Source: Symsagittifera roscoffensis (Eukaryota > Xenacoelomorpha > Acoela > Convolutidae). From it: a stretch of DNA of 64,000 nucleotides. The stretch spans positions 60,334,759 through 60,398,758 of the forward strand of contig NC_087063.1 in the NCBI RefSeq assembly GCF_963678635.1. The letters are read 5' to 3'. A model generated the notes under the pieces. It saw nothing but the letters and a program-made list of their open reading frames with translations, did no database searches and had not been told where the DNA came from. Made by a program: the position numbers and the translations under genes. Below are positions 9,369 through 19,568 of the stretch, piece after piece; position 1 is the first letter of the stretch; the number at the start of each line of letters is the position of its first letter.

Positions 9369-9397
9369 TCTTATCGTGCGTGATTGTCACGATAAGA
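9369..9397. other. LTR hairpin 2
   Basis: A perfect 10-bp inverted repeat, TCTTATCGTG and CACGATAAGA, with a 9-base loop. The equivalent site in the second element (about 26370-26413) keeps 8 of 10 pairs. It may be a transcript structure near the processing or start region of the LTR. Confidence 0.6.
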
Positions 9398-9655
9398 AGC
9401 TTCGCTTTCTCGTGTTGACGTGCAACTGTTTTTCACTATATTTGCTGTTGTTCTGATTTTCTCACCCTTTTCAGTCAAAATGGCCGTTTTACGTATTTCT
9501 GAGAAATATTCACTCGTCAATCGAAATTTTAAAAAATTGAAACTTCCACAATATTTCGATCCTCCTTTCAAGCACTTTTCCGTTGTTAGGGCGTTGTCTC
9601 TCCAATTCGTGCTTCGCCGGAAGGTTGCGCTGTGCCAGTCTGGCAGAATGGCACA

Positions 9656-10450
9656 TCTTTTCGAAAGAACTCTCATTTTCTGGTTCATGGTTTTGTCCTA
9701 GTTACTGTTGGTTCATTTTACGTTTTTTCAAACGTCATTTAATTCATCTGGTAGGTTTTTACTGGTTGAATTTTAAAAGCATGGTTTTTTTCCAATTAAA
9801 ACTAGTGGGTCCTTACTATAACAGAAACCAAATTTACCATGTCTGATTTTGAGTTTTTTCGTTGTTCATGTTATATCGACTAAGTCAACTTATTTTGCGC
9901 ATTTTTGAGGGCAAAGAATACATGTTTCGGATTATGTGAGTCAGTCTGAATGGGTCGTTGAAAATTTTATAATTTTTGACAACAGATTTGTATTCGGCTC
10001 ATTTGGTTTCGAACAAAAGTTTGTCGCCTTTAATGCAGCTCGGTAAAGGGTTTTCAATTCCTAGGGGCTGTTAGTGAACTTCACCCGATTTAAATATGAA
10101 GATTTAAATCTGTACTTCAGAACTATTGTCACGTTATTTCTCTAAGTAATTTTTTCCAAAACAATTTTTCAGAAAAAAAAGACCTGTCTTTCTTTCATTG
10201 AATATTTTGTATCGAAATGTGTTTTTTGCATCGCTTGTCTTTATTCTTTCTCGAACAAGTTTGGCTGATCGGCTTTGGTTTTTAATGTTGCATAGTATCG
10301 CGGGAGAATTTTTTAAAATCTTTTTTGCCTGTTTCACAAGCGATGAACGTAATTTTTATGATTTTAAAAATTGTAACTTGTTTTTTATTATGGCTACAGT
10401 TCTTTTCGTCTTAACAAGGGTTGACCCAAAATTTTATGCCCTTTTTTCAG
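9656..10450. other. No gene seen; flank of element 1
   Basis: AT-rich DNA without a supported gene. Short plus-strand frames near 10198-10479 have no features. The last bases (CTTTTTTCAG at 10441-10450) form a good splice acceptor for the segment at 10451. Confidence 0.4.
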
Positions 10451-10509
10451 CTCGGTCTTTGATTCTCAATGCTTGCTAAGGCTGTCGATGAGCTCCATCA
10501 AAGACCGAG
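10451..10509 (+). other. 59-nt hairpin segment framed by splice-site consensus
   Basis: A perfect 13-bp inverted repeat, CTCGGTCTTTGAT (10451-10463) and ATCAAAGACCGAG (10497-10509), encloses a 33-base loop. A pyrimidine-rich CAG stands directly before it and GTAAGT directly after it, so the whole hairpin would be exactly one small exon. It could be a real mini-exon, a structured RNA, or a small palindromic insertion. No coding role is evident. Confidence 0.45.
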
Positions 10510-11530
10510 GTAAGTATTTTTGGAGAATAGTTTTTCTGGTGACCTAACATTTGTAGTATAGTTTTTCGAGTTTTTTCAAGTCGTGTTTTCTGCTTAACTG
10601 TTCTATTTTTATTCAAGAATTTTATTTCATTATTTTATTTGTATCGCAATTATTTCGAAGCTCTACTTCGCCTCTATGTAAAAGTACCTGTTTCAGTAGT
10701 AGATGTTGAGGCTAAAGTGGGGGGGGGGCGTGGCTGACCCTATTTAGTAAGATACGGTATACATTCCGGATCAGCCTCGCTATGTACTAACATTGGATAT
10801 AGAGTCTGCAATGTATTAAGATAGGGAGTATCAATGGTAAAGTATCGATGTGATAGTAAGAGAAAGAAAAATGTTTTTTTTTTGATTTTTGTGTGGAAGT
10901 GTCTAGTTTCTTCGCAAAATTTTTGCCGCGCTTTCTCTAAATATTAAATATCACTGATTAATTACGTGTAGGTTTCGGATTGATGGTAATTTAATTATTT
11001 TTTTGGTTCAAGGTTAGTCAATGAAAAGAGTTTTTGGGCAACAATTGAGATTTTTTTATCAAAAAACTGAAATTAAAAAAAAACTTCAAAAAGCGATCGG
11101 ATCTGGTATTATTCGACTTATTAACTTTTTTATTAAACAATCTTTTTTTTGAATTATTTTTCTGAAGCTATGCTGAAACCTAATGAAACTTCGAAAAAAA
11201 TCGAGGTTTTTGGAAGAAAAAATGCAAACATTTTAGGTATTTGTAAGGAAATTGCAAATATCTCATAGTTTTGGATAATTTATTGTTGCTTCTGATCAAA
11301 TAGAAAAAAACCAACGAACAGAATAAAAAATTAAGCACAAGTTTTATTTTAATTGACATCATGTTGAGGCAATGAAAAAAGTATGGTATTTTCCACAATT
11401 TATAGAATGCTCTGAACATATAAAGCTCATATTAGCTGAATCAACATTAAAACTTAGTATTTTCTCCGTTTCTGCTTCGTCTACTAATTTTCCAACTTCA
11501 TCCAATTTGCACAAATCTCTCATCTCACTG
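10510..11530. other. Gene-free AT-rich stretch with a G-run and repeat signals
   Basis: No gene is supported. It holds a sequence (10695-10713) whose inverted partner lies at 36876-36894, followed by a run of ten G. It also holds an inverted 19-base copy (10809-10827) of a core from the satellite-like array at 13907-13925. Confidence 0.4.
10695..10728 (+). repeat. Left partner of a distant inverted repeat
   Basis: AGTAGTAGATGTTGAGGCT, then four bases, then a G-run. The reverse complement of 36876-36894 is the same with two mismatches and is also followed by TGGGG. The pair encloses about 26 kb including the PolB pseudogene and could be the eroded end of its terminal repeats. Confidence 0.35.
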
Positions 11531-11539
11531 AGTAAAGAA

Positions 11540-14430
11540 TGATCTTGAGAAAAAATGGGAGATTTAGAATCTCCCAAACTGTTAGATAAAAAGAGTTATA
11601 AAAAAAGAATAAAAGTAAATGAAAAAATTAAATTTCTTAGCCAAATGTTTTTAACGTGACAGAAAATCAGAGTGGATAACTTATTTGACCCAGCTGAAAA
11701 AAGTAACCTCGGAATTTTCAAAATTTTGATATCAAACGATCAGAATCGAGAATTGCTTCACAGGTAATATTTGCAATATTAATCAATCAGAATGAAGTTT
11801 TCACAGATCTTAATTTTTTTTAGATCAGAACAAAACTATGTTTATCAAACTTCCCAATCAGTCAATTTTATTGAGTTTTTCTGGCATAACTGACATGTAC
11901 AATTGACAACAAATTTAGATGAATTTGTTTTCTTGTCTGGTTTAATTATTTTTTCGATACTCAATTCAAATTTTGAAATTTCGATCAACGTTTTTTTGAA
12001 TTGTTATATTTCTAACCAGTGAAAAAAGAAATAACCAAAATATACAATTTTATTATTTTTTATACTATATTGTACTATAAACAACCGGAAGTCTTTCAAG
12101 TTTGGATAATCGATTAAAAGATGTTCTGAAAAATCTAGATTTTGGTATTTGTCTCAAATTCAGAATTCAAATTCAAATTCAAATTCAGTAATCGAAATAA
12201 TGTTCCTTATCTTCAATTTTTGTTTCATAGGCTCTTCCATTGTTTTGTTTTTCTACTGATCGACGACTGAATCTGAGTTAATTCTTCTAAATAAAAATAT
12301 TGCTGATAAATCTGGTATTATTCTTTTTTTGGTAACCTCCTCTCCATATTTTCAAAAAGTTTTTTTTTGAACTTTCTGTGTTTCTATATAGGTTAGAACT
12401 AGTACAACCTCTATCAACATCATCTGTCCACCACACATGTAGTTTTGTGTAGTAGTTCACTTTTAAACTCTGATGAATTTCCATTTTAGAAATTGAAAAC
12501 GCTTTCGATAGAAAATTGATTCTTACTGGAACAAACAAAAAACTTGAAACAACGCGAATTATTGTATCACTTTAAATATATTTTTGGAATTAACCTAAAA
12601 TGTTTCTCCCTGTTAAGAGTCTAATTTGTTTTTTTTCTGTAGCCAATCAAAACCTCAAATTATGGCGAAAAGAACCAATGAATTACAGAAACTCAAAAAA
12701 AAAGTTTAAATTAGTTTAAAAAAAGTTCATTAAAAACCTTCTGTAAATAGTGAGCGTGTCAATTTTAAAGTTATTTTTATTTCAATTCAAAATGCTTTTC
12801 AACTAATAGTTTTATGTTATTTTTTTTCCAAGATGCAAAAAGTCAATCATTTTTTAATAATTTTGCGTATTTTTGAGAATTTTGTTTTGCAGGACGCAAC
12901 TTTTTCATATTCTTTAAAAAAATATTTGCAAAAACCCAACTTCCTTTTTCTTTTTGTTAAATTGTTGTTTAGAAATTAAGGTAGTGCTATTCCCTATCTT
13001 GATACATTATTTTTCTGATGTTTTTGGTTAAGATACGCGCAAAATAGATTTTTCAATGATCAAATTTTGAACAAATAAATTCTTAAATCATTATTATTAA
13101 CAGTGCAAAAAATTTAATACAATTTTCTTTGAAAAGCGAAATAGAAAATGAAATGTTTTCATAAAATGTGATTTTTTTGTTTCTTAACAAATGTGCAAAA
13201 ATATTGTAGAATGTTCTGCAATTGCAAAAATTGTAATGCTTTTAAACATGTATGCGAACATTTTTGAGCAAAGTTTTTGCATGATGCAATTTTTTTCATG
13301 ATTTAAAAAAACATATGCACAAACCAAACTTCTTTTTTCTTATGCATATGTAAGAATGCAAAACTTTAATTTAAAAAACTTGTGAAATTATTGCTAAAAT
13401 TGTTTCTTAATTGATGACTTTGAGTGATATTCCCTATCCTAATACCATGTTTTTCTGAAATTTTTGATCAATATGCATGCAAAAAATAGATTTTTTATGA
13501 TCAAAAATAAAACAAAGAAAATCGTTCAATTTAATTTTTAACAGTGCAAGGAAAAGCGGTATAATAACATTTTTTTAGAAATGAAAAGCGGTATAATAAT
13601 ACTTTTTATGAAATATTTCTTAATTTGCGATATTTTATTTGATTTTTTTAACGAGTGTGCAAAATATATAATGAAAATTTTAAATGTAATTTGCAAAAAA
13701 CTGTTAAGATTTTATAAAAAATATGCAAAATTCTTCGAGAAAAATTTTTGCAGGATACAACTTTTTTCATTGTTTTTTAAAAAAAAACATATGCAAAAAC
13801 CAAACTTCTTTTTGCTTATGAAAATGCAGAAAAAAACTTTTTTTATGTAAAAAACTTGCTAAGTTATTGCTAAGTTTTGTTCATAATTGATGATTTTGAG
13901 TGCTATTCCCTATCTTAATACATTGTTTTTCTGATGCTTATGATCAACATACGTGCAAAAAATGATTTTTTTAATTATCAAAACTAGAACAAAGAATTTC
14001 ATAAATTTTAATTTTCAACAGTGCAAAAAAGTATTGTTACAATTTTCTTAAAAATTCGAAAATATTTCATGAGAATTTTTTTAGTTTGCAAGATTTTCTT
14101 TGATTTTTTCTACAAGTGTGACAGAAAAACTATAAAAAGTTTTGCATTGTGAAAAATTATTATGAATATTTTAACATGTTTTCTAAAAAAAACTAATGTT
14201 TTTTTTATCTTGTCAGCGAAAATGTTGAGAATTGGAGAAGTTAAACTTGATATAATTCTTTTTATCATCTTTACAATAAAACTTTGTAAAAAATTTCACC
14301 AATTGCAAATTAGTTTGATTTTTAATCCGTGTGCAAATTTTTTAACAAACTTTTCTTTGACCTTATCTTTTTGTTCCTATCTCATAAAATGAAATAACTA
14401 GACGTAAAAAAATTAAATTACAAAACACAA
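11540..14430. repeat. AT-rich satellite-like region, copy A
   Basis: Very AT-rich DNA. From about 12960 it is built of diverged monomers of 440-470 bp. The ATTCCCTATC core recurs near 12990, 13430 and 13905, each time followed by TAATAC(C)AT, a TTTTTCTGA block and a GCAAAA tract. TGCAAAA and ATGCAAAA words recur throughout. The same region is repeated at about 16060-18550 and 19130-21600. The left part (11540-11910) is a decayed copy of the conserved frames at 16370-16737. Confidence 0.6.
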
Positions 14431-14442
14431 GACAACAACCAA

Positions 14443-14448
14443 TTTATT
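14443..14448 (-). terminator. Poly(A) signal of the R1 gene block
   Basis: AATAAA on the minus strand just after the R1 frames, followed by a GT-rich stretch (TTGGTTGTTGTCTTGTG). Together these make a standard animal cleavage and polyadenylation site. The same arrangement is seen in R4, while R2 has lost the hexamer. Confidence 0.5.
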
Positions 14449-14527
14449 TACAAATCAAAGATCTGTCGAGCAGCTGAGCTCTTAAAATCTTGCAAGTTAT
14501 CAATGGAGCGCAAAGCTGGTCTTGCTT

Positions 14528-14665
14528 CTATCGCCGGTAGTTGTCTTGGTGGTTCGCTGACTGGAGTTCTTGGCTCAGAAAATCCCTCATTTCTTCGATG
14601 GTGAATGGGTTCTCCACAGATCCTTTTTCCCAAGGAAAGTGGAAATCGTCGACTGGTTGAGCCAT
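14528..14665 (-). CDS. R1 small protein, 45 residues
   Basis: ATG to TAG, beginning MAQPVDDFHFPWEKGS. It is rich in aromatic and acidic residues, with a likely helix around FTIEEMRDFL. It lies just after the 91-residue frame but in another phase. Just upstream of the ATG this phase also reads sensible protein (YPDTPGSRY), so the two frames may be parts of one product joined by splicing or a shift. The block recurs in R2, R3 and R4 with the start kept. A minus-strand AATAAA follows within 100 bases. Family not recognised. Confidence 0.4.
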   Translation of the reverse strand: MAQPVDDFHFPWEKGSVENPFTIEEMRDFLSQELQSANHQDNYRR

Positions 14666-14684
14666 ATATCTAGAGCCAGGAGTG

Positions 14685-14960
14685 TCAGGGTAGGTAATTC
14701 ATCCCCACATACTCAGACACTTCTTCCATCATTTGCATTGTTCCAAGTTGGTTCTCTGTGATGGTTACTTGTGTCATATGATGTTCGTTGAAATCCCTTT
14801 GCATTACTTCCACCATGTGCCAGACTTGGATTGGGATGTTCATTTGTGCCAGAAAAACTGCAGAGACTGTTTCTAGCTTTTGGATTTGCACTAGATGACG
14901 CCAAAGTTCAACCGAGTACATAAGGTTGCTGTTTTGCACTGAGAAGATCAATTCGAGCAA
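14685..14960 (-). CDS. R1 91-residue conserved frame
   Basis: An open frame starting at a non-ATG codon; the first internal Met is near residue 14. It is Met/Gln/Val-rich with amphipathic spacing, likely helical or coiled coil, and ends ...VGMNYLP. R2 and R3 keep it fully open with a handful of changes. R4 has a five-base loss that breaks it. All copies switch to the 45-residue frame after the same point. It could be the first part of a small structural protein of the DNA element. Function unknown. Confidence 0.35.
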   Translation of the reverse strand: MLELIFSVQNSNLMYSVELWRHLVQIQKLETVSAVFLAQMNIPIQVWHMVEVMQRDFNEHHMTQVTITENQLGTMQMMEEVSEYVGMNYLP

Positions 14961-15394
14961 TAAATTTAGTAAAAGACAGAGTAAAAAGAGCGGTTGAGAG
15001 GGAGATGTTTCACGGTAGTTAAATTGAATTTAAATTGAATAGAGCTGAAAGAGAAGGTAGTTGAAATTAGTCAAGTTGTGAAAATAGATTGATTTAAACT
15101 TATGAGGGAGGGGTACCTTGAACTTGAATGTTTTCTAAAAATAAATTAATGTTTTTTTTAATCTTGTGAGCAAAAATGTTGAGAATTTGGAGAAATTAAA
15201 CTTGATATAATTCTTTTTATCATCCTTACAAAAAAACTTTGTAAAAATTTTCACCAATTGCAAATTAGTTTGATTTTTAATCCGTGTGCAAATTTTTTAA
15301 CAAACTTTTCTATGACCTTATCATTTTGTTCCTATCTCATAAAATGAAATTACTAGACGTAAAAAAATTAAATTACAAAACACAAGACAACAAC
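14961..15394. other. Spacer between R1 and R2
   Basis: No gene is supported. Positions 15145-15394 repeat 14190-14440, the end of AT-rich copy A, so R2 arrived with part of its AT-rich neighbour. Confidence 0.5.
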
Positions 15395-15482
15395 CAATTT
15401 AATTACAAATCAAAGATCTGTCGAGCAGCTGAGTTCTTAAAATCTTGCAAGTTATCAATGGAGCGCAAAGCTGGTCTTGCCT

Positions 15483-15620
15483 CTATCGCTGGTAGTTGTC
15501 TTGGTGGTTCGCTGACTGGAGTTCTTGGCTCAGAAAATCCCTCATTTCTTCGATGATGAATGGGTTCTCCACAGATCCTTTTTGCCAAGGAAAGTGGAAA
15601 TCGTCGACTGGTTGAGCCAT
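15483..15620 (-). CDS. R2 small protein, 45 residues
   Basis: This is the same 45-residue frame as R1 with a few substitutions. It is open from ATG at 15620 to TAG at 15483. The poly(A) hexamer seen after R1 is altered here (AATTAA), so the copy may be unexpressed. Confidence 0.35.
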   Translation of the reverse strand: MAQPVDDFHFPWQKGSVENPFIIEEMRDFLSQELQSANHQDNYQR

Positions 15621-15639
15621 ATATCTAGAGCCAGGAGTG

Positions 15640-15915
15640 TCAGGGTAGGTAGTTCATCCCCACATGCTCAGACACTTCCTCCAACCTTTGCATTGTTCCA
15701 AGTTGGTTCTTTGTGATGGTTACTTGTGTCATATGATGTTCGTTGAAATCCCTTTGCATTACTTCCACCATGTGCCAGACTTGGATTGGGATGTTCATTC
15801 GTGCCAGAAAAACTGCAGAGACTGTTTCTCGCTCTTGGATTTGCACTAAATCACGCAAAAATTTAACCGAGTACATAAGGTTGCTGTTTTGCACTGAGAA
15901 GATCAATTCGAGCAA
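15640..15915 (-). CDS. R2 91-residue conserved frame
   Basis: An intact second copy of the 91-residue frame. Differences from R1 are scattered (for example WRH to LRD, KLE to ERE) without introducing stops over the whole length. That is weak support for past selection. Function unknown. Confidence 0.3.
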   Translation of the reverse strand: MLELIFSVQNSNLMYSVKFLRDLVQIQERETVSAVFLARMNIPIQVWHMVEVMQRDFNEHHMTQVTITKNQLGTMQRLEEVSEHVGMNYLP

Positions 15916-16131
15916 AAAATTTAGTAAAAGACACAGTAAAAAGAGCGGTTGAGAGGGAGTTGAGAGGGAGATGGTTCACGGTAGTTAAATTGAAATTAAA
16001 TTGAATAGAGCTGAAAGAGAACGTAGTTGAAATTAGTCAAGTTGTGAAAATAGATTGATTTAAACTTATGAGCGAGGGGTACCTTCAACTTGAATGTGTG
16101 GGTTTAACCAATCAGAACTGATTTTCCAGAT

Positions 16132-16320
16132 TTGGTATGTAGTCGTGTCCAATCAAAAACAAATCTTAGAAAAAAGGAAGAAATAAAGAATTTTGCTGGT
16201 GAGTTTTTACAAATTTGGGAATCGGGTCAGGAAGAAATAGAGTCTTTGATATATTATCGTAAGAATTTTTGGTTAACATCAATTTTCGAGAAAAAAAAAT
16301 TATTTTCTGGTCAGGTGTAA
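16132..16320 (+). CDS. Conserved 62-residue frame, copy B
   Basis: An open frame with no ATG, basic and aromatic, around FLQIWESGQEE and YYRKNFW. It recurs identically in the duplicated unit (19188-19376) and as a decayed version at about 22430-22520, directly before the CRE array. It is probably a fragment of a gene of the DNA element. Not recognised. Confidence 0.25.
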   Translation: MVCSRVQSKTNLRKKEEIKNFAGEFLQIWESGQEEIESLIYYRKNFWLTSIFEKKKLFSGQV

Positions 16321-16512
16321 TTCAGCAGTTATTTGATGTCCCTACCAAAATTAGGCCTAGAAACTAGATCTTGAGAAAAAAAAATGGGAGATTTAGAATG
16401 TTCCAAACTGTTAGATAAAAAGAGTTAACAAAAAGAATATAAGTAAATGAAAAAATTAAATTTCTTAGCCAAATTTTTTTAACGTGAAAGAAAATCAGAG
16501 TGAATAACTTAT

Positions 16513-16737
16513 TTGACCCAGCTGAAAAAATGTAACCTCGGACTTTTAAAAATTTTTGATATGAAACCATCAGAATCGAGAATTACTCTACAGGTAATAT
16601 TTGCGATATTAATCAATCAGAATGAAGTTTTCACAGATCTTAATTTTTATTTAGATCAGAACAAAACTATGTTTGTCAAACTTCCCAATCAATCAATTTT
16701 ATTGAGTGTTTCTGGCATAACTGACATATACAATTGA
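16513..16737 (+). CDS. Conserved 74-residue frame, copy B
   Basis: An open frame without ATG. Its second half (LDQNKTMF..LPNQSILLS.SGITD.YN) is also readable in the diverged copy at 11690-11910, so the C-terminal part looks like real ancient coding sequence. It lies about 190 bases after the 62-residue frame in another phase. Function unknown. Confidence 0.25.
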   Translation: MTQLKKCNLGLLKIFDMKPSESRITLQVIFAILINQNEVFTDLNFYLDQNKTMFVKLPNQSILLSVSGITDIYN

Positions 16738-18535
16738 CAACAATTTTAGATGAATTTGTTTTCTTGTCTGGTTTAATTATTTTTTTGATAATCAATTCAA
16801 ATTTTGAAATTTCGATCAACGTTTTTTTGAATTGTTAAATTTCTAACCAGTGAAAAAAAAACCAAAATATACATTTTTATTGTTTTCTTTAGAGTATATT
16901 ATATGAACCAATGAATTACAGAAAATCAAAAAATTAGTTTATAAAAATTCGTTAAAAGCATTCTGTAAATAGTGAGCGTGCCAATGTTAAAGTTATTTTT
17001 ATTTCAATTCAAAATGCTTTTCAACTAATAAATTTATGTTTTTTTTCCAAGATGCAAAAAGTCAATCACTTTTTAACAATTTTGCGTATTTTTGAGAATT
17101 TTTTTTTGCAGGACGCAATTTTTTCAAATTCTTTTTTCTTATTGTTAAAATGTTGCTTAGAAATTATCAGTATTGATGACTTCGAGTGATATTCCCTATC
17201 TAAATACATTTTTTTTCTGATGTTTTTGGTTAAGATACGTGCAAAAATAGATTTTTCAATGATCAAATTTTGAACAAATAAATTCTTAAATCATTATTAT
17301 TAACAGTGCAAAAAAAATTTATTACAATTTTCTTTAAAAAGCGAAATTAGAAAATGAAATGTTATCTTAAAATGTGAGTTTTTGGTTTCTTAACAAATGT
17401 GCAAAAATATTGTAAAATGTTTTGCAATTGCAAAAATTGTAATGCTTTTAAACAAGTATGCGAACTTTTTTGAGCAAAGTTTTTGCATGATGCAATTTTT
17501 TTAAAGATTTAAAAAAACATATGCAAAAACCAAACTTCTTTTTTCTTATGCATATGTAAAAATGCAAAACTTTGATTTAAAAAACTTGTGAAATTATTGC
17601 TAAAATTGTTTCTTAATTGATGACTTTGAGTGATATTCCCTATCCTAATACCATGTTTTTCTGAAATTTTTGATCAATATGCATGCAAAAAATAGATTTC
17701 TTATGATCAAAAATAAAACAAAGAAAATCGTTCAAGTTTAATTTTTAACAGTGCAAGGAAAAGCGGTATAATGACATTTTTTTTTAGAAATTGAAAGCGG
17801 TATATAAAAAATTTTAATGAAATATTTTTTAATTTGCGAGATTTTCTTTGATTTTTTAGCAAGTGTGCAACATATTTTATGAAAATTTTTGTAATTTAAA
17901 AACTGTTAAGATTTTATAAAAAATATGCAAAATTCTTCGAAAATTTTTTTGCATGATACAACTTTTTTCATGATTTTTTTAAAAATCCTATGCAAAAACC
18001 AAACTTCGTTTTGCTTATGAAAATGAAAAAAAAAACTATTTTTTTTTCTAAAGAACTTGTTAAGTTATTGCTAATTTTTTTTCGTAATTGATGATTTTGA
18101 GTGCTATTCCCTATCTTAATACATTGTTTTTCTGATGTTTATGATCAACATACGAGCAAAAAATGATTTTTTTTAATGATCAAAACTAGAACAAAGAATT
18201 TCATAAATTTTAATTTTCAGTAGTGCAGGAAAGTATTGTTACAATTTTTTTTAAAAATTCGAAAATTTTTTCATGAAATTTTTTTTATTTTGCAAGATTT
18301 TCTTTGATTTTTTCTACAAATTTTAAAAAGTTATGCATTGTGAAAAATTACTATGAATATTTTAACATGTTTTCTAAAAAAACTAATATTTTTTTTAATC
18401 TTGTGTGCGAAAATTTTGAGCATTTGGAGAAGTTAAACTTGATATAATTCTTTTTATAATCTTTACAATAAAACTTTGTAAAAATTTTCACCAATTGCAA
18501 ATAAGTTTGGTTTTTTAACAAATTTTCCTTTGATC

Positions 18536-18676
18536 TCATCTCTTTTTTCCTATCTCTTGGTGGTTCGCTGACTGGAGTTCTTGGCTCAGAAAATCCCTCA
18601 TTTCTTCGATGGTGAAAGGGTTCTCCACAGATCCTTTTTCCCAAGGAAAGTGGAAATCGTCAACTGGTTGAGCCAT
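18536..18676 (-). CDS. R3 small protein with a new C-terminus
   Basis: The copy of the 45-residue frame here is cut by the tandem-duplication joint at 18556. It reads through the joint into the AT-rich unit and ends EIGKKR instead of its normal tail. The first 40 codons match R4 (21780-21863) better than R2, so R3 is a mosaic. Confidence 0.35.
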   Translation of the reverse strand: MAQPVDDFHFPWEKGSVENPFTIEEMRDFLSQELQSANHQEIGKKR

Positions 18677-18695
18677 ATATCTAGAGCCAGGAGTG

Positions 18696-18971
18696 TCAGG
18701 GTAGGTAGTTCATCCCCACATGCTCAGACACTTCCTCCAACCTTTGCATTGTTCCAAGTTGGTTCTTTGTGATGGTTACTTGTGTCATATGATGTTCGTT
18801 GAAATCCCTTTGCATTACTTCCACCATGTGCCAGACTTGGATTGGGATGTTCATTCGTGCCAGAAAAACTGCAGAGACTGTTTCTCGCACTTGGATTTGC
18901 ACTAAATCACGCAAAAATTTAACCGAGTACATAAGGTTGCTGTTTTGCACTGAGAAGATCAATTCGAGCAA
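18696..18971 (-). CDS. R3 91-residue conserved frame
   Basis: A third intact copy of the 91-residue frame, nearly identical to R2. The main difference is one residue in QIQ(E/V)RETV. It belongs to the second tandem unit. Confidence 0.3.
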   Translation of the reverse strand: MLELIFSVQNSNLMYSVKFLRDLVQIQVRETVSAVFLARMNIPIQVWHMVEVMQRDFNEHHMTQVTITKNQLGTMQRLEEVSEHVGMNYLP

Positions 18972-19187
18972 TAAATTTAGTAAAAGACACAGTAAAAAGA
19001 GCGGTTGAGAGGGAGTTGAGAGGGAGATGGTTCACGGTAGTTAAATTGAAATTAAATTGAATAGAGCTGAAAGAGAACGTAGTTGAAATTAGTCAAGTTG
19101 TGAAAATAGATTGATTTAAACTTATGAGCGAGGGGTACCTTCAACTTGAATGTGTGGGTTTAACCAATCAGAACTGATTTTCCAGAT

Positions 19188-19376
19188 TTGGTATGTAGTC
19201 GTGTCCAATCAAAAACAAATCTTAGAAAAAAGGAAGAAATAAAGAATTTTGCTGGTGAGTTTTTACAAATTTGGGAATCGGGTCAGGAAGAAATAGAGTC
19301 TTTGATATATTATCGTAAGAATTTTTGGTTAACATCAATTTTCGAGAAAAAAAAATTATTTTCTGGTCAGGTGTAA
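19188..19376 (+). CDS. Conserved 62-residue frame, copy C
   Basis: Identical duplicate of 16132-16320 within the second tandem unit. See that entry for content. It is not separate evidence of selection because the duplication is recent. Confidence 0.2.
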   Translation: MVCSRVQSKTNLRKKEEIKNFAGEFLQIWESGQEEIESLIYYRKNFWLTSIFEKKKLFSGQV

Positions 19377-19568
19377 TTCAGCAGTTATTTGATGTCCCTA
19401 CCAAAATTAGGCCTAGAAACTAGATCTTGAGAAAAAAAAATGGGAGATTTAGAATGTTCCAAACTGTTAGATAAAAAGAGTTAACAAAAAGAATATAAGT
19501 AAATGAAAAAATTAAATTTCTTAGCCAAATTTTTTTAACGTGAAAGAAAATCAGAGTGAATAACTTAT

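Larger units (their letters stand above)
1..9655 (-). mobile_element. LTR element lacking recognisable pol, copy 1
   Basis: Direct repeats at the two ends (1-244 and 9412-9655, one mismatch at 185/9596) identify long terminal repeats. The left one is cut by the window edge. A primer-binding-site-like sequence lies just inside the right LTR and a short purine tract just inside the left one, both oriented for minus-strand transcription, which agrees with the minus-strand open frames at 1015-6398. The interior is about 8.5 kb. It holds a long leader (6399-8748) and one broken polyprotein gene, with no YxDD box, DSG/DTG protease motif, RNase H or DDE integrase that I could find. This fits a non-autonomous element moved in trans, or a family whose polymerase I do not recognise. 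The interior is visibly more GC-rich than its surroundings. Confidence 0.75.
8767..9655 (-). repeat. LTR (5' LTR in element orientation)
   Basis: The outer border at 9655 is fixed by the repeat with 1-244. The inner border is placed at 8767, next to the primer-binding site. The homologous LTR of the second element only begins to match at about 9095, so the inner 330 bases are inferred. The LTR contains two strong hairpins (9266-9284, 9369-9397) near its middle. Flanking sequence from 9656 is unrelated to the left interior. Confidence 0.6.
15500..18555. repeat. 3,056-bp tandem duplication, unit 1
   Basis: This unit runs from inside R2, through AT-rich copy B, to the end of that copy. The next 3 kb repeats it at an offset of 3,056 bases, near-identical over most of its length. 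The unit ends ...CCTATCT and the next begins CTTGGTGG. The sequence after unit 2 is CTTAAAA, giving a 3-4 base microhomology (CTT) at the joint. Confidence 0.8.

Noticed and set aside
10451-10550. Spliced-leader RNA gene
   Set aside because: A GTAAGT donor and a U-rich ATTTTTGG stretch follow, but the sequence also has an acceptor at its start and no 5' promoter or repeat cluster, which does not fit an SL RNA.
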